From Novosphingobium sp. (lineage in GTDB: Bacteria; Pseudomonadota; Alphaproteobacteria; Sphingomonadales; Sphingomonadaceae), in assembly GCA_017744735.1 (NCBI GenBank), contig JAGIAR010000001.1, positions 62,001 to 126,000 of the forward strand: a DNA stretch of 64,000 nt, given 5' to 3'. The notes beneath the pieces are model-generated. The model saw only the letters and a list, made by a program, of their open reading frames with translations. It made no database searches and was not told where the DNA came from. The number at the start of each line of letters is the position of its first letter. Position 1 is the first letter of the stretch. This document shows, in pieces, positions 25,291 through 35,158 of the stretch. Both the position numbers and the translations under genes were made by a program.

Positions 25291-27429
25291 GTGAGCCTGG
25301 TAGAAATTTCAATCGTGTTGGGGTTGCTGGCCATCGTCTATGGCTTCGTGACCAGCCGTCAGGTGCTGGGCGCCAGCGCCGGCAGTGAAAAGATGCAGGA
25401 GATCGCCGCGGCGATCCAGGAAGGCGCCCAAGCCTATCTGAAGCGCCAGTACACCACCATCGGCATCGTCGGGGTGGTCGTGGCACTGCTGGTCACCTAC
25501 TTCCTCGGCCCGATCTCGGCCGCCGGCTTCGTGATCGGCGCGGTACTCTCGGGCGTCGCGGGCTTCATCGGGATGAACATCTCGGTCCGCTCGAACGTCC
25601 GCACCGCGGCGGCGGCGCAGAACGGCCTGCAGGCCGGGCTGACGCTGGCGTTCCGCGCGGGCGCGATCACCGGCATGCTCGTGGCGGGCCTGGCCCTGCT
25701 CGCGATCGCGGTGTTCTACTGGTACCTCACCAGCGTCTCGGGCTACACCGTGGGCGGGCAGGACCGCACCGTGGTCGAGGCGCTGACCGCCCTCGCCTTC
25801 GGCGCCTCGCTGATCTCGATCTTCGCACGCCTCGGCGGCGGCATCTTCACCAAAGCGGCCGACGTCGGTGCCGACCTGGTCGGCAAGGTCGAAGCCGGCA
25901 TCCCCGAGGACGATCCGCGCAACCCGGCGGTGATCGCAGACAACGTCGGCGACAATGTCGGCGACTGCGCCGGCATGGCCGCCGACCTGTTCGAGACCTA
26001 CGTCGTCACCGTGGGCGCCACCATGGTGCTCACCGCCCTGCTGCTCAACGGCGTGGGAAGCCTGCTGCCGAACCTGATGGCGCTTCCGCTTCTGATCGGC
26101 GGCGCGTGCATCGTGACCTCGATCATCGGCACCTATTTCGTGCGCCTCGGCAGCTCGAACAACGTAATGGGTGCGATGTACAAGGGCTTCCTCGTCACCG
26201 CCGTGCTGTCTGTGCCGCTGATCTATTTCGCGATCCAGTATGCGGTCGGCGATATCCACGCGGTCATCGGCGGCGACGCCGCGGCCTCGGGTGCGCTCGA
26301 TGCCCAGGCCAGCACGCTCAAGTCCTTCACCGGCATGGATCTGTTCTATTGCTCGTTGCTGGGCCTGGTGATCACCGGGCTGATCATCTGGATCACCGAA
26401 TACTACACCGGCACCAATTTCCGTCCGGTGAAGTCGATCGCCAAGGCGTCGGAAACCGGCCACGGCACCAACGTCATCCAGGGGATCGCGGTCAGCCTCG
26501 AAGCGACCGCACTGCCGACCATCGTGATCGTCGCGGGCATCATCATCGCCTACCAGCTCGCCGGCCTGATCGGGATCGCCTACGGCGCGACCGCCATGCT
26601 GGCGCTTGCCGGAATGGTGGTGGCGCTCGACGCTTACGGCCCGGTCACCGACAATGCCGGCGGGATCGCCGAAATGGCGGGGCTGGACGACAGCGTGCGC
26701 GAGAAGACGGACCTGCTCGACGCGGTCGGCAACACCACCAAGGCGGTCACCAAGGGCTATGCGATCGGTTCGGCCGGGCTTGCCGCGCTGGTGCTGTTTG
26801 CGGCCTATACAACCGACCTCAAGCAGTTCTTCCCCGACCTGACGGTGGACTTCAGCCTTGAGAACCCGTTCGTGATCGTCGGCCTGCTGCTGGGCGCGCT
26901 GCTGCCCTACCTGTTCGGTTCGATGGGCATGACCGCGGTCGGCCGCGCGGCCGGAGACGTGGTGATCGACGTTCGCGACCAGTTCAAGAACGACCCGGGC
27001 ATCATGGCGGGCACCTCCAAGCCGAATTACGCCAAGACGGTTGACCTGGTCACCAAGGCGGCGATCAAGGAGATGATCGTCCCCTCGCTGCTGCCGGTGC
27101 TGGCCCCGATCGTGGTCTATTTCGTGATCAGCTGGGTTGGCGGGCAGGAGAACGGCTTCGCCGCGCTCGGTGCGCTGCTACTGGGCGTGATCGTGGGCGG
27201 GCTGTTCCTGGCCATCTCGATGACCGCGGGCGGCGGCGCGTGGGATAACGCCAAGAAGTACATCGAAGACGGCCACCACGGCGGCAAGGGCAGCGAAGCC
27301 CACAAGGCCGCGGTGACCGGCGACACGGTCGGCGATCCCTACAAGGATACGGCCGGCCCGGCGGTGAACCCGATGATCAAGATCACCAACATCGTGGCGC
27401 TGCTGCTGCTCGCGGCACTCGCGAGCTGA
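25291..27429 (+). CDS. hppA: K+-independent membrane proton-translocating pyrophosphatase
   Basis: 712 residues, about 16 membrane helices. It couples PPi hydrolysis to proton pumping across the inner membrane. The substrate motif is [11 protein letters not shown] (191-201), followed by [29 protein letters not shown]. At the position that separates the two ion classes the sequence is [10 protein letters not shown] with K484; lysine here marks the potassium-independent class, whereas potassium-dependent pumps have alanine. The start is GTG 25291 after GAGAGGGGG. It is a single-gene unit closed by a strong terminator. Confidence 0.96.
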   Translation: MSLVEISIVLGLLAIVYGFVTSRQVLGASAGSEKMQEIAAAIQEGAQAYLKRQYTTIGIVGVVVALLVTYFLGPISAAGFVIGAVLSGVAGFIGMNISVRSNVRTAAAAQNGLQAGLTLAFRAGAITGMLVAGLALLAIAVFYWYLTSVSGYTVGGQDRTVVEALTALAFGASLISIFARLGGGIFTKAADVGADLVGKVEAGIPEDDPRNPAVIADNVGDNVGDCAGMAADLFETYVVTVGATMVLTALLLNGVGSLLPNLMALPLLIGGACIVTSIIGTYFVRLGSSNNVMGAMYKGFLVTAVLSVPLIYFAIQYAVGDIHAVIGGDAAASGALDAQASTLKSFTGMDLFYCSLLGLVITGLIIWITEYYTGTNFRPVKSIAKASETGHGTNVIQGIAVSLEATALPTIVIVAGIIIAYQLAGLIGIAYGATAMLALAGMVVALDAYGPVTDNAGGIAEMAGLDDSVREKTDLLDAVGNTTKAVTKGYAIGSAGLAALVLFAAYTTDLKQFFPDLTVDFSLENPFVIVGLLLGALLPYLFGSMGMTAVGRAAGDVVIDVRDQFKNDPGIMAGTSKPNYAKTVDLVTKAAIKEMIVPSLLPVLAPIVVYFVISWVGGQENGFAALGALLLGVIVGGLFLAISMTAGGGAWDNAKKYIEDGHHGGKGSEAHKAAVTGDTVGDPYKDTAGPAVNPMIKITNIVALLLLAALAS

Positions 27430-27454
27430 CGGGCCCTTGCCGAAGCTTTGGGTT

Positions 27455-27488
27455 GGCCCCGTCCGGTAACACACCGGGCGGGGCCTTT
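27455..27488 (+). terminator. Rho-independent terminator of hppA
   Basis: The 13-bp stem is GGCCCCGTCCGGT (27455-27467) with ACCGGGCGGGGCC (27473-27485), one G-U pair, a 5-base loop and then TTT-CCC-TTT. It lies 26 bases after the hppA stop. Confidence 0.88.
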
Positions 27489-27602
27489 CCCTTTACGGGA
27501 CACTGCTGTCACGCCTCTCCCCGCTTAGGAATTCCTTCGCCATAGGCTGTTAGATCGAGCTTTCAGCGGCATTCCCCGCCGCCTTTCTAGGGTTAACGCG
27601 CT

Positions 27603-28769
27603 TTGGCGAGCGAGCCGCTTCCTGTGCCGGATTCGCCCGGTTCCTTTCCGGCCACGGCGCAGCGCGCGCCGGAAATCCGGGCCGCGGCCCGCGAATGGCG
27701 CGATCTCGCCGCGCCCGGCGAGGTAACGCGCTGGGATGCCTTGGCGCAATGGGCCAGCACCGCCAACCCGTTCTTCGAAAGCTGGTATCTGCTTCCCGCC
27801 CTTGAGGCCTTCGATCCCGCGGGCCGCGTCAAGCTCGTCTGCGTCGAAGCCGACGGCGAACTGGCCGGGCTGATGCCCGTATCGCTCGAGGACCGCTATT
27901 ACGGCCACCCGCTGCCGCAGTGGTGCAACTGGATGCACGGCAATTGCTTCCTGGGGGCGCCGCTGGTCGCCCGCGGGCTCGAGCGGGCATTTTGGCGCGC
28001 CCTGCTCGGCTGGGCCGACCGTCAGGCCGGCAAGGGGCTGTTCTTGCACCTTGCGCGCATGCCGCTCGACGGCGCGCTCGACGACGCGCTGCGCGCGGTC
28101 CTCGCCGAACAGGGCCGCCCGGTCGCCCTGGTGCATCGCGAGGAACGCGCCCTGCTCCGCTCCGACCTGTCCCCCGACGCCTATCTCGAAGCCGCGCTGT
28201 CGGCCAAGAAACGCAAGGAACTGCGCCGCCAGTTCAACCGCCTGGCCGAGGAAGGCACGCTGCGCTTCGAACGCCGCCGCGACGCCGAAGCGATCGCCGA
28301 ATGGACCGAAGCCTTCCTGTGGCTCGAAGCCTCGGGCTGGAAAGGCAAGACCGGCCATGCGATGGCCAACGACCGCGAGACCACCGCGCTGCTCATCGCC
28401 GCTCTGGAAGGCGCGGCCGAGCGCGGCCGGCTGGAACGCCTCACGTTGTCGCTCGACGGCGCGCCGATCGCGATGCTGGCCAACTTCCTCGCTCCGCCCG
28501 GCGCCTTCTCATTCAAGACCGCGTTCGACGAACGCTATGCGCGCTTCTCCCCCGGCGTGCTGCTGCAGCGCGAGAACCTTGCGCTGCTCGACCGGACCGA
28601 AACGGACTATTGCGACAGCTGCGCCAGCGCGGATCATCCGATGATCGACCATTTCTGGCGCGAGCGCCGGGCAATCGGGCGCTATTCGATCGGTATCGGC
28701 GGCACGCTGCGCCGGGCCCTTTTCCGCACGATCGCGTGGGCCGAGACCCGCAAGCAAGCGAAGGATTGA
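27603..28769 (+). CDS. GNAT superfamily protein (CelD/BioF2-like)
   Basis: 388 residues. The layout is the double-GNAT CelD/acetyltransferase_6 type: an N-terminal half with NPFFESWYLLPALEAF and a C-terminal half with ALSAKKRKELRRQFNRL and SLDGAPIAMLANFL, where acyl-CoA or aminoacyl donors bind in relatives. Related proteins act in exopolysaccharide or cell-envelope acylation. The only reasonable start is TTG 27603, as no ATG precedes the conserved region. The cupin-like gene follows after three bases. Confidence 0.75.
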   Translation: MASEPLPVPDSPGSFPATAQRAPEIRAAAREWRDLAAPGEVTRWDALAQWASTANPFFESWYLLPALEAFDPAGRVKLVCVEADGELAGLMPVSLEDRYYGHPLPQWCNWMHGNCFLGAPLVARGLERAFWRALLGWADRQAGKGLFLHLARMPLDGALDDALRAVLAEQGRPVALVHREERALLRSDLSPDAYLEAALSAKKRKELRRQFNRLAEEGTLRFERRRDAEAIAEWTEAFLWLEASGWKGKTGHAMANDRETTALLIAALEGAAERGRLERLTLSLDGAPIAMLANFLAPPGAFSFKTAFDERYARFSPGVLLQRENLALLDRTETDYCDSCASADHPMIDHFWRERRAIGRYSIGIGGTLRRALFRTIAWAETRKQAKD

Positions 28770-28772
28770 GCA

Positions 28773-29651
28773 ATGAGCATCGAGACCGACCCGCCGGCAA
28801 AGGGCGAAGCGATCGACCTGCTGACCCCGGAATCGCGCGCACGCTTCTCCGCGTCCTATCCGGAGGTGCCGCACCGGCTGCAGCACAACCTGCATCACCA
28901 TCCGCTGCTCGAATTCGACCGGTTGGCCAAACTGGCTGAGGCACTGCCGAAGGAATCGGTCGAATACAATCTCGCCGACCTGCCCATCGCGGTCGATGGC
29001 AAGCCTGACCGCCCCGACATGACGATCGGCGAGATGATCCGCCAGATCGGCACCGCCGGCAGCTGGTGCGTGCTGCAGAACATCGAGCAGGATCCGGAAT
29101 ACGCGCAATTGCTCAACGATCTGCTCGACGACGTGATGCCGCAGGTCGAGGCGAAGACCGGCCGGATGATGCACCGGGTCGGCTTCATCTTCGTTACCTC
29201 GCCCGGCGGCGTGACCCCGTGCCACTTCGATCCCGAACACAATATCCTGCTGCAGATCCGCGGCTCCAAGGTGATGACCCAGTTCCCGGTGACCGACACC
29301 GCCTATGCGAAGGACGAAGCCCACGAAGGCTATCACACCGGCGGCCCGCGCGAGGTGCCGTGGAACGAACGACTGGAGCGCGACGGCACCGAGATGCCGC
29401 TCGCGCCGGGCGAAGGGCTGTTCGTGCCGGTGATGGCGCCTCATTTCGTCAAGAACGGCCCCGAGCCGTCGATCTCGCTGTCGATCACCTGGCGTTCGGA
29501 CTGGAGCTACGAAGAGGCCGATGCGCGCGCCTTCAACAGCCTGCTGCGGAAGCTCGGCCTCAATCCGAAGGCGCCGGGGCGGTGGCCCAAGCGCAACAGG
29601 GTTAAGGCAATCGGCTGGCGGCTTTATCGGAAATTCGTCAAGTCGAATTGA
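28773..29651 (+). CDS. Cupin/JmjC-like Fe(II) oxygenase family protein
   Basis: 292 residues. A double-stranded beta-helix region carries HFD in TPCHFDPEHNILLQIRGSK (first His and Asp) and a later His in VMAPHFVKNGPE, matching the 2-His-1-carboxylate iron site of JmjC-like 2-oxoglutarate oxygenases. The lysine in RGSK could hold 2-oxoglutarate. The substrate is unknown. It is three bases after the GNAT gene, so the two probably work together, perhaps on lipids or a surface component, given TesB next. Confidence 0.78.
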   Translation: MSIETDPPAKGEAIDLLTPESRARFSASYPEVPHRLQHNLHHHPLLEFDRLAKLAEALPKESVEYNLADLPIAVDGKPDRPDMTIGEMIRQIGTAGSWCVLQNIEQDPEYAQLLNDLLDDVMPQVEAKTGRMMHRVGFIFVTSPGGVTPCHFDPEHNILLQIRGSKVMTQFPVTDTAYAKDEAHEGYHTGGPREVPWNERLERDGTEMPLAPGEGLFVPVMAPHFVKNGPEPSISLSITWRSDWSYEEADARAFNSLLRKLGLNPKAPGRWPKRNRVKAIGWRLYRKFVKSN

Positions 29652-29682
29652 CTTGCGCGCAAGCCGGCCCAAATGGTTTTAA

Positions 29683-30585
29683 ATGGCAACCAGCGCAGCC
29701 CCCACGCCCGAAGCCCTCGTCGCCGATCTGGTCCTGCTGCTCGATCTTGAGCCGCGCGGGAACGACCGTTTCGTCGGGCGGCGCAAGAAGGGCGGCAGCG
29801 GCCGCGTGTTCGGCGGACAGGCGATCGCGCAGGCGCTGGGTGCGGCCGAGCGGACGGTGGACGAGGATCGCCACTGCCATTCGCTGCACTGCTATTTCCT
29901 GCGCGGCGGGAGCGAGGATTACGAGATCGACTTCAAGGTCGAGCGCGATTTCGACGGCGGCAGCTTCTCGAACCGCCGGGTCGTCGCCAGCCAGCAGGGC
30001 CAGCCGATCCTCAACCTCACCGCCTCGTTCCAGACCACGCAGCACGGGCTGGAGCACCAGCTTCCCGTGATGCCTGCGGTACCCGGGCCCGACGAGCTCA
30101 AGTCCGACGCGACACTGCGCCGCGAATTGTCCGAACTGCTGCCGAACCATTATCGCGACCGGCTGCTGACGCCCTGGCCGATCGACACCCGCCCGGTCGA
30201 GCCGCGCGACTGGATGGAGCCGCGCAAGAGCGATGCGGTAACCCATAGCTGGTTCCGCACCGTGGCCGAACTGCCGGACGATCCGCGCGTCCACCGCGCG
30301 GTGCTGGCCTATGCCAGCGACATGCACCTGCTCTCCACCAGCACCCGCCCGCACGGGGTCAACTGGTACCGGGGCGAGATCAAGGCGGCGAGCCTCGACC
30401 ACGCGATCTGGTTCCATGAGCCGTTCCGCGCCGACGAATGGCTGCTGGCGGTGACCGACAGCCCATGGGCCGGCGGCTCGCGCGGGTTCAACCGCGGGCA
30501 GATCTTCTCGGCCGACGGGCGGCTGGTCGCGAGCACCGCGCAGGAAGGCCTGATCCGCCTGGTCGAGCCGAAGGCGAAGGGCTGA
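29683..30585 (+). CDS. tesB: Acyl-CoA thioesterase II (TesB)
   Basis: 300 residues with a double hot-dog fold. The N-terminal domain has GSGRVFGGQAIAQALGAAERTV and HCHSLHCYFLRGG; the C-terminal domain has AYASDMHLLSTS and STAQEGLIR, which contain the Asp-Ser/Thr-Gln catalytic network of TesB. It hydrolyses medium- and long-chain acyl-CoA. It ends six bases before the convergent phoD stop. Confidence 0.94.
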   Translation: MATSAAPTPEALVADLVLLLDLEPRGNDRFVGRRKKGGSGRVFGGQAIAQALGAAERTVDEDRHCHSLHCYFLRGGSEDYEIDFKVERDFDGGSFSNRRVVASQQGQPILNLTASFQTTQHGLEHQLPVMPAVPGPDELKSDATLRRELSELLPNHYRDRLLTPWPIDTRPVEPRDWMEPRKSDAVTHSWFRTVAELPDDPRVHRAVLAYASDMHLLSTSTRPHGVNWYRGEIKAASLDHAIWFHEPFRADEWLLAVTDSPWAGGSRGFNRGQIFSADGRLVASTAQEGLIRLVEPKAKG

Positions 30586-30591
30586 TCCCGA

Positions 30592-32271
30592 TTAGACCAG
30601 CGTGACTACCCCGTCGCGCTTCTCGACCCCGAAGCGCTGCAGGATCGAGGCCCGGTAGTCGGGGCTCAGCAGCGTGTCGATCGTGATGAAGCTGGCCGTG
30701 CCGCGCTCGCGCGTCAGTTCCAGCCGCACATATCCCTGGTGCAGCCCGTCGGTCCACAGCACCTCGGGATTGTGGTCGGCCAGCGCCTTGTCGATCCCGG
30801 CGACCTGGCTGGCCTGCAGCCCTTCCCCGATCAGGCCCCCCGGCGACGATATTCCCGCCGTGCCCAGCTCGACTCCCGCAGGCCGGCCCTCGCCATCGGC
30901 GAGCTGGTTGGCCCAGAAGCTGTGACTGTCGCCCGAGAGGAAGATCAGGTCCCCCGCCCCTGCGGCGCGGCTGAGCGCGTAGAATTTCTCGCGCGCCCAG
31001 CCATAGCCATCCCAGCTGTCGGGCAGATAGGGCAGGTTCCACTTGCCTTCGAAGGCCAGCGGGCCATCCTCCGCCTGCGGCATCAGCCCCATCCCGACCA
31101 CATCCGGAACGCGAATCCGGGCAATAATGATCTGGTTGCCGATCAGGCGCCACGGCTGCCCGGCGGCGACCGAGGCTTCGAGCGAGGCGGACAGGTCGCT
31201 TTCCAGCTCGGGCGGCACCAGCAGCCGCGCCGGCGCCCCCACCGCCTCGTCGACCAGCCGGGTGACGTCTTCGGCGGTGCGGCCGGTGAAATCGTCGTAG
31301 TCGACCTGCTTGGCACGCGCCGTGTGGCGGGTTTCGAGCGTGCATAGCGTCGCGAGGTCGCCGAAGCTGTAGCTGCGCCAGAACTGCATCCGGCTGCGCC
31401 CCTTGACCTCGAGCCACTCCGGCTCGCGCACCGGCATGTATTCGAAATAGGCCTGGATCGAATTGGCCCGGCGCACGGTCCATTCGCCCTGAGTGGCCGG
31501 GTGATGGTTTTCCGCCCCGCCGGTCCAGGGATTGTTTGCGCTCTCGTGATCGTCCCAGCAGGCGAGCAGCGTATGCGCCGCATGCATCGCCTGCGATCCG
31601 GCGTCGGTCTTGTACTGTGCATGCCGCATCCGATAGTCCGCCACGCTGACGATGTCGTTTGCCGGCTCGTGCAGCCTGCCGAGCTTCGCACCCGTCTCGG
31701 CGCCCCAGCCTGCCGCCCCATATTCGTAGATGTAGTCGCCGACGTGCAGCACGAAATCGACCGCCGGATCGCGCGCGATCGCGTCATAGGCGTTGAAGAA
31801 GCCGAACGGGTAGTTCGAACACGAGGCCAGCGCGATGCCGAGCCGTTCGGTCTTCCCGACCGGCAGCGTCCGCGCTCGGCCGGCAGGCGACAACGCGTTG
31901 CCCAGGCGGAAACGGTAATACCATGTCTCGCCCGGCTCGAGCCCGTCCGCGAGCAGCTTCACCGTATAGTCGCGCTCGGGCCCGGTGGTCACGCTGCCGC
32001 GGCGGTCGATGGTGCCGAACTGCGGATCGCGCGACAGTTCCCATGCGACCTCGGCCGTGGGCGCCCCGGAACTGACACGCGTCCACAACACCACGCTGTG
32101 CGCGTCCGGATCGCCGCTGGCGACCCCCTGGCGAAATACCGCATCCGGCCCGGCGGCCTGGGCGCGCGCCTGCCAGGGGAGCGCCGCCAGCGCGGCGGTG
32201 CCGGCGAGTCCGGTCAGCGTAGCGCGGCGGGAAACGGGTTGCAGCGTCAGGGTACGGTCGATCGATGTCAT
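30592..32271 (-). CDS. PhoD-like alkaline phosphatase, Tat-exported
   Basis: 559 residues. The N-terminus carries SRRATLTGLAG (14-24), a twin-arginine signal, ahead of AQA cleavage. The PhoD N-domain follows, then the metallophosphatase core with ASCSNYPFGFFNAY, HVGDYIYEYG, WDDHESANN and SGDSHSFWA, all metal-ligand motifs of PhoD. It probably releases phosphate from phosphodiesters or monoesters in the periplasm. It is divergent from a TonB receptor; both may respond to nutrient limitation. Confidence 0.92.
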   Translation of the reverse strand: MTSIDRTLTLQPVSRRATLTGLAGTAALAALPWQARAQAAGPDAVFRQGVASGDPDAHSVVLWTRVSSGAPTAEVAWELSRDPQFGTIDRRGSVTTGPERDYTVKLLADGLEPGETWYYRFRLGNALSPAGRARTLPVGKTERLGIALASCSNYPFGFFNAYDAIARDPAVDFVLHVGDYIYEYGAAGWGAETGAKLGRLHEPANDIVSVADYRMRHAQYKTDAGSQAMHAAHTLLACWDDHESANNPWTGGAENHHPATQGEWTVRRANSIQAYFEYMPVREPEWLEVKGRSRMQFWRSYSFGDLATLCTLETRHTARAKQVDYDDFTGRTAEDVTRLVDEAVGAPARLLVPPELESDLSASLEASVAAGQPWRLIGNQIIIARIRVPDVVGMGLMPQAEDGPLAFEGKWNLPYLPDSWDGYGWAREKFYALSRAAGAGDLIFLSGDSHSFWANQLADGEGRPAGVELGTAGISSPGGLIGEGLQASQVAGIDKALADHNPEVLWTDGLHQGYVRLELTRERGTASFITIDTLLSPDYRASILQRFGVEKRDGVVTLV

Positions 32272-32419
32272 GAGTGGGTTCCGCCTGTGCGAGTCCGATC
32301 CCGATCCTTCGCACCGTCACATGTCAGATTCGTGCAACGACATCGGCGCCGCGTGGGTTTCCCGCGCGCAAGCCTGTATCCTGAAATCCACACCTGAGCG
32401 CGATCGGTTGCGGGCCGCT

Positions 32420-32443
32420 TGCTATATTTCTCTGTATATAGCA
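32420..32443. promoter_or_regulatory. Perfect 8-8-8 inverted repeat upstream of a TonB receptor
   Basis: Arms TGCTATAT (32420-32427) and ATATAGCA (32436-32443) are exact reverse complements with an 8-bp spacer. The site lies 60 bp upstream of the TonB receptor start and about 150 bp from the phoD start. AT-rich symmetric sites in GC-rich DNA are typical of metal-uptake repressors, but the cognate regulator is unknown. Confidence 0.55.
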
Positions 32444-32503
32444 TGGGCTCGGCGTCGCATTGAGCCGCTCGCACAGCGAGGGCGCCATGAGGGAAACCGT
32501 TCA

Positions 32504-34588
32504 ATGAAACTCCGCCTGCTGGCTTCGGCCTGCCTGCTCGCCTACCTGCCGACCGCCGCCCACGCCGAGGACGCCTCGACCGACACCGCCGACAAGGCGT
32601 TCACCCTCGGCCAGATCCTCGTCACCAGCGACCGCGCCCCGGAGAGCGACGTCACGATCGGCAGCGGCACGCTCGACCAGAAGGCGATGGAAGCGTTCCA
32701 GGCCAACACGCTCGACGATGCGGTCAACATGATCCCGGGCGTGATAGCCGGCAACAGCGGCGGTTCGCGCAACGAGCGGCTGATCTTCGTGCGCGGCTTC
32801 GACCGGTTCCAGGTGCCGCTCTCGATCGACGGCATCCGCGTCTATCTCCCGGCCGACAACCGGCTCGACTTCGGCCGCTTCCTGACGCCCGACATCGCCG
32901 AGGTGCAGGTCGCCAAGGGCTACGCCTCGGTGCTCGACGGGCCCGGCGGCATGGGCGGGGAAATCAATCTGGTGACCCGCAAGCCGACCCAGGCGCTCGA
33001 AGCCGAAGTGCGCGGCACGCTCGAGCTCGACCGCAGCCTCGACTATGCGGCCTACACCGTGTTCGGCCTGCTCGGCACCAAGCACGACCAGTGGTATGCG
33101 CAGGCGAGCTTCGCCCGTTCCTCGCGCGATCACTGGAAATTGCCGGCCAGCTTCACCCCGACCGTCAACGAGAACGGCGGCGACCGCGACTTCTCCGACA
33201 GCAGCGACTGGCGCGTGAACGTCAAGGCCGGCTTCACTCCGAACGCGACCGACGAATATTCGATCAGCTACACCCGCCAGGAAGGCGCGAAGGAAGCGCC
33301 GATCCACCTGACCTCCACCGTCAATTCGGTGCGCCGCTACTGGACCTGGCCGGAGTGGAACATCGAGAGCATGTATTTCCTCTCGTCGACCGCGATCAGC
33401 GATGCGATCACGCTGAAGACCAAGCTCTACAAGAGCAATTACTACAACATGCTGCGCAGCTTCGACAGCGCGGCCGAAAACACCCAGACCACCCCGCGTT
33501 CGTTCGACAGCCCCTACAGCGACACTGCACTGGGCGGCTCCGGTGAGTTCGATTTCAAGCTGGCCGATGCCGACCATCTGAGCCTTGCCGCCTATTACCG
33601 TCGCGACGAGCATAACGAGAGCCAGACCTCCGCCCCAGACCTGGCCGGCGCCTCCGCAGAGCCGAACCAGCGCAGCCTGGAGAAGACCTACAGCGTCGCC
33701 GCCGAGAACCGTTACGACATTACCGGCGCGCTGCGGTTCACCGTCGGCGTCAGCTACGACTGGCGCGATCTGATCGAGGCGCAGGAATACAATTCGACCA
33801 CCCACACGCTCTTCAGCTTCCCGCTGAAGGATGCGCATGGCTGGAACGCGCAGGGCCGGCTCGACTGGACCGGCGCCGACGGCACCAGCGCCTACGCCAG
33901 CGTCTCGTCTCGGATCCGCTTCCCGACCCTGTTCGAGCGGTTCAGCAGCCAGTTCGGCACCGCCGACCCGAACCCCGGCCTCGAGCCCGAGCGCGCGACC
34001 AATTTCGAGATCGGCGGCGTCAAGCAGTTCGGCCCGCTACGCGCGAGCGGCGCGGTGTTCTACAGCGCGCTCAACAACGCCTTGGTCACGGTCCGCACCA
34101 CCGGCGGGCTCAACCGCCGCGAGAACATCGGCTCGGCCGACTATTACGGCGCCGAGATTTCGCTCGAAGGGCAGATTACTCCCTCCCTCTCGGCGGGGGT
34201 GAACTACAGCTACATCCACCGCAGCTTCGATGTGGGCACGCCTCCGTCGGGCGACTTCATCCGCGACTTCCAGCTGACCGACGTGCCCGCACACAAGGGC
34301 ATGGCGTGGGTCCGGTGGGAACCGGTCAAGCGGCTGACGATCATGCCGAGCCTGGAGTTCACCTCGGACCGCCCGACCATCCAGGCGGCCACGGTTAACA
34401 ACGACGCGCCGGTCTATTACGACCTCTCCGGCTACGTCGACGTCGCCCTGCGCGCGGACTACGCGATCAACGACCGGATCAAGCTCGGCGTCGGAGCGAA
34501 GAACCTGTTCGACAAATATTATCTGCTGACCGACGGCTTCCCCGAGCCCGGCCGCAGCTTCTACGCGACGATCCAGGCGAAGTACTGA
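32504..34588 (+). CDS. TonB-dependent outer-membrane receptor
   Basis: 694 residues. A signal peptide ends AAHA (about 20). The plug domain has LDDAVNMIPGVIAGNSGG and LIFVRGFDRFQVPLSIDGIRVY. The barrel ends in the usual aromatic (AKY). The plug/barrel junction and final strand are complete. Its architecture is siderophore-receptor-like; the substrate is not identifiable. The TonB box region may be FTLGQILVTSD (about 30-40). A strong terminator follows and a perfect inverted repeat precedes it. Confidence 0.9.
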   Translation: MKLRLLASACLLAYLPTAAHAEDASTDTADKAFTLGQILVTSDRAPESDVTIGSGTLDQKAMEAFQANTLDDAVNMIPGVIAGNSGGSRNERLIFVRGFDRFQVPLSIDGIRVYLPADNRLDFGRFLTPDIAEVQVAKGYASVLDGPGGMGGEINLVTRKPTQALEAEVRGTLELDRSLDYAAYTVFGLLGTKHDQWYAQASFARSSRDHWKLPASFTPTVNENGGDRDFSDSSDWRVNVKAGFTPNATDEYSISYTRQEGAKEAPIHLTSTVNSVRRYWTWPEWNIESMYFLSSTAISDAITLKTKLYKSNYYNMLRSFDSAAENTQTTPRSFDSPYSDTALGGSGEFDFKLADADHLSLAAYYRRDEHNESQTSAPDLAGASAEPNQRSLEKTYSVAAENRYDITGALRFTVGVSYDWRDLIEAQEYNSTTHTLFSFPLKDAHGWNAQGRLDWTGADGTSAYASVSSRIRFPTLFERFSSQFGTADPNPGLEPERATNFEIGGVKQFGPLRASGAVFYSALNNALVTVRTTGGLNRRENIGSADYYGAEISLEGQITPSLSAGVNYSYIHRSFDVGTPPSGDFIRDFQLTDVPAHKGMAWVRWEPVKRLTIMPSLEFTSDRPTIQAATVNNDAPVYYDLSGYVDVALRADYAINDRIKLGVGAKNLFDKYYLLTDGFPEPGRSFYATIQAKY

Positions 34589-34606
34589 CGCAAACGCGAA
34601 GACGCG

Positions 34607-34637
34607 AAAGGGCGGGACGCAATTCCCGCCCTTTTTT
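34607..34637 (+). terminator. Rho-independent terminator of the TonB receptor
   Basis: The stem AAAGGGCGGGA (34607-34617) pairs perfectly with TCCCGCCCTTT (34624-34634), with a 6-base loop and a run of six T. It begins 18 bases after the receptor stop and sits just upstream of the ECF41-type promoter. Confidence 0.92.
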
Positions 34638-34645
34638 GCGCCCGA

Positions 34646-34672
34646 TGTCACATCCCGCACCGCTGCCTCGTC
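34646..34672 (+). promoter_or_regulatory. ECF41-type promoter
   Basis: TGTCACA (34646-34652), 16 bases, then CGTC (34669-34672). This is the published ECF41 target motif (TGTCACA, 16-17 bp, CGTC). It lies about 30 bp upstream of the AhpD-like gene that is co-directional with the ECF41 sigma factor, so the pair is predicted to be autoregulated. Confidence 0.85.
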
Positions 34673-34702
34673 ATGTGACTGTCTCCAACGAAAGGAACAG
34701 TC

Positions 34703-35152
34703 ATGGGCACCCGCCTCAACCCCTTCGCCGCCGCCCCGCACCTGATGCAGGACTTCCTCGGCTTTTCCGAACAGGTCGCCGCCAGCGGTCTCGAGCCGAG
34801 CCTGCTCGAACTGGTCAAGATCCGCGCCTCGCAGATCAACGGCTGCGCCAACTGCCTCAACATGCACACCGCCGAGGCGCGCAAGGCTGGAGAGACCGAG
34901 CAGCGCATCCACCTGCTCGCCGCATGGCACGAAGCGCCCTGCTACAGCGAGCGCGAGCGCGCCGCGCTCGCTTGGACCGAGCACATGACGCTGATTGCCA
35001 CTCAGCGCGCGCCGGAAGTGGCCTATGCCGCGCTTGACGCGCAGTTCACGAAAGAGGAGCAGGTCAAGCTGACCATGGCGATCATCGTGATCAACGGCTG
35101 GAACCGCATCGCAGTCGGGTTCGACCTCTACGACGCGAGCCGCGGCTGGTGA
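34703..35152 (+). CDS. AhpD-like carboxymuconolactone decarboxylase family protein
   Basis: 149 residues. The redox motif is C48-x-x-C51-x-x-x-H55 in INGCANCLNMHTAEAR, as in AhpD-type peroxidase partners. ERAALAWTEHMTL and VKLTMAIIVINGWNRIAVGF complete the family pattern. Such genes are the most common partner and target of ECF41 sigma factors. AAAGGAAC precedes ATG 34703. The sigma gene starts six bases after its stop. Confidence 0.93.
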   Translation: MGTRLNPFAAAPHLMQDFLGFSEQVAASGLEPSLLELVKIRASQINGCANCLNMHTAEARKAGETEQRIHLLAAWHEAPCYSERERAALAWTEHMTLIATQRAPEVAYAALDAQFTKEEQVKLTMAIIVINGWNRIAVGFDLYDASRGW

Positions 35153-35158
35153 GCCGCG

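Noticed and set aside
32310-32327. Possible Pho box upstream of phoD
   Set aside because: Only one half (CTGACAT on the minus strand) fits; the second half matches about four of seven positions.
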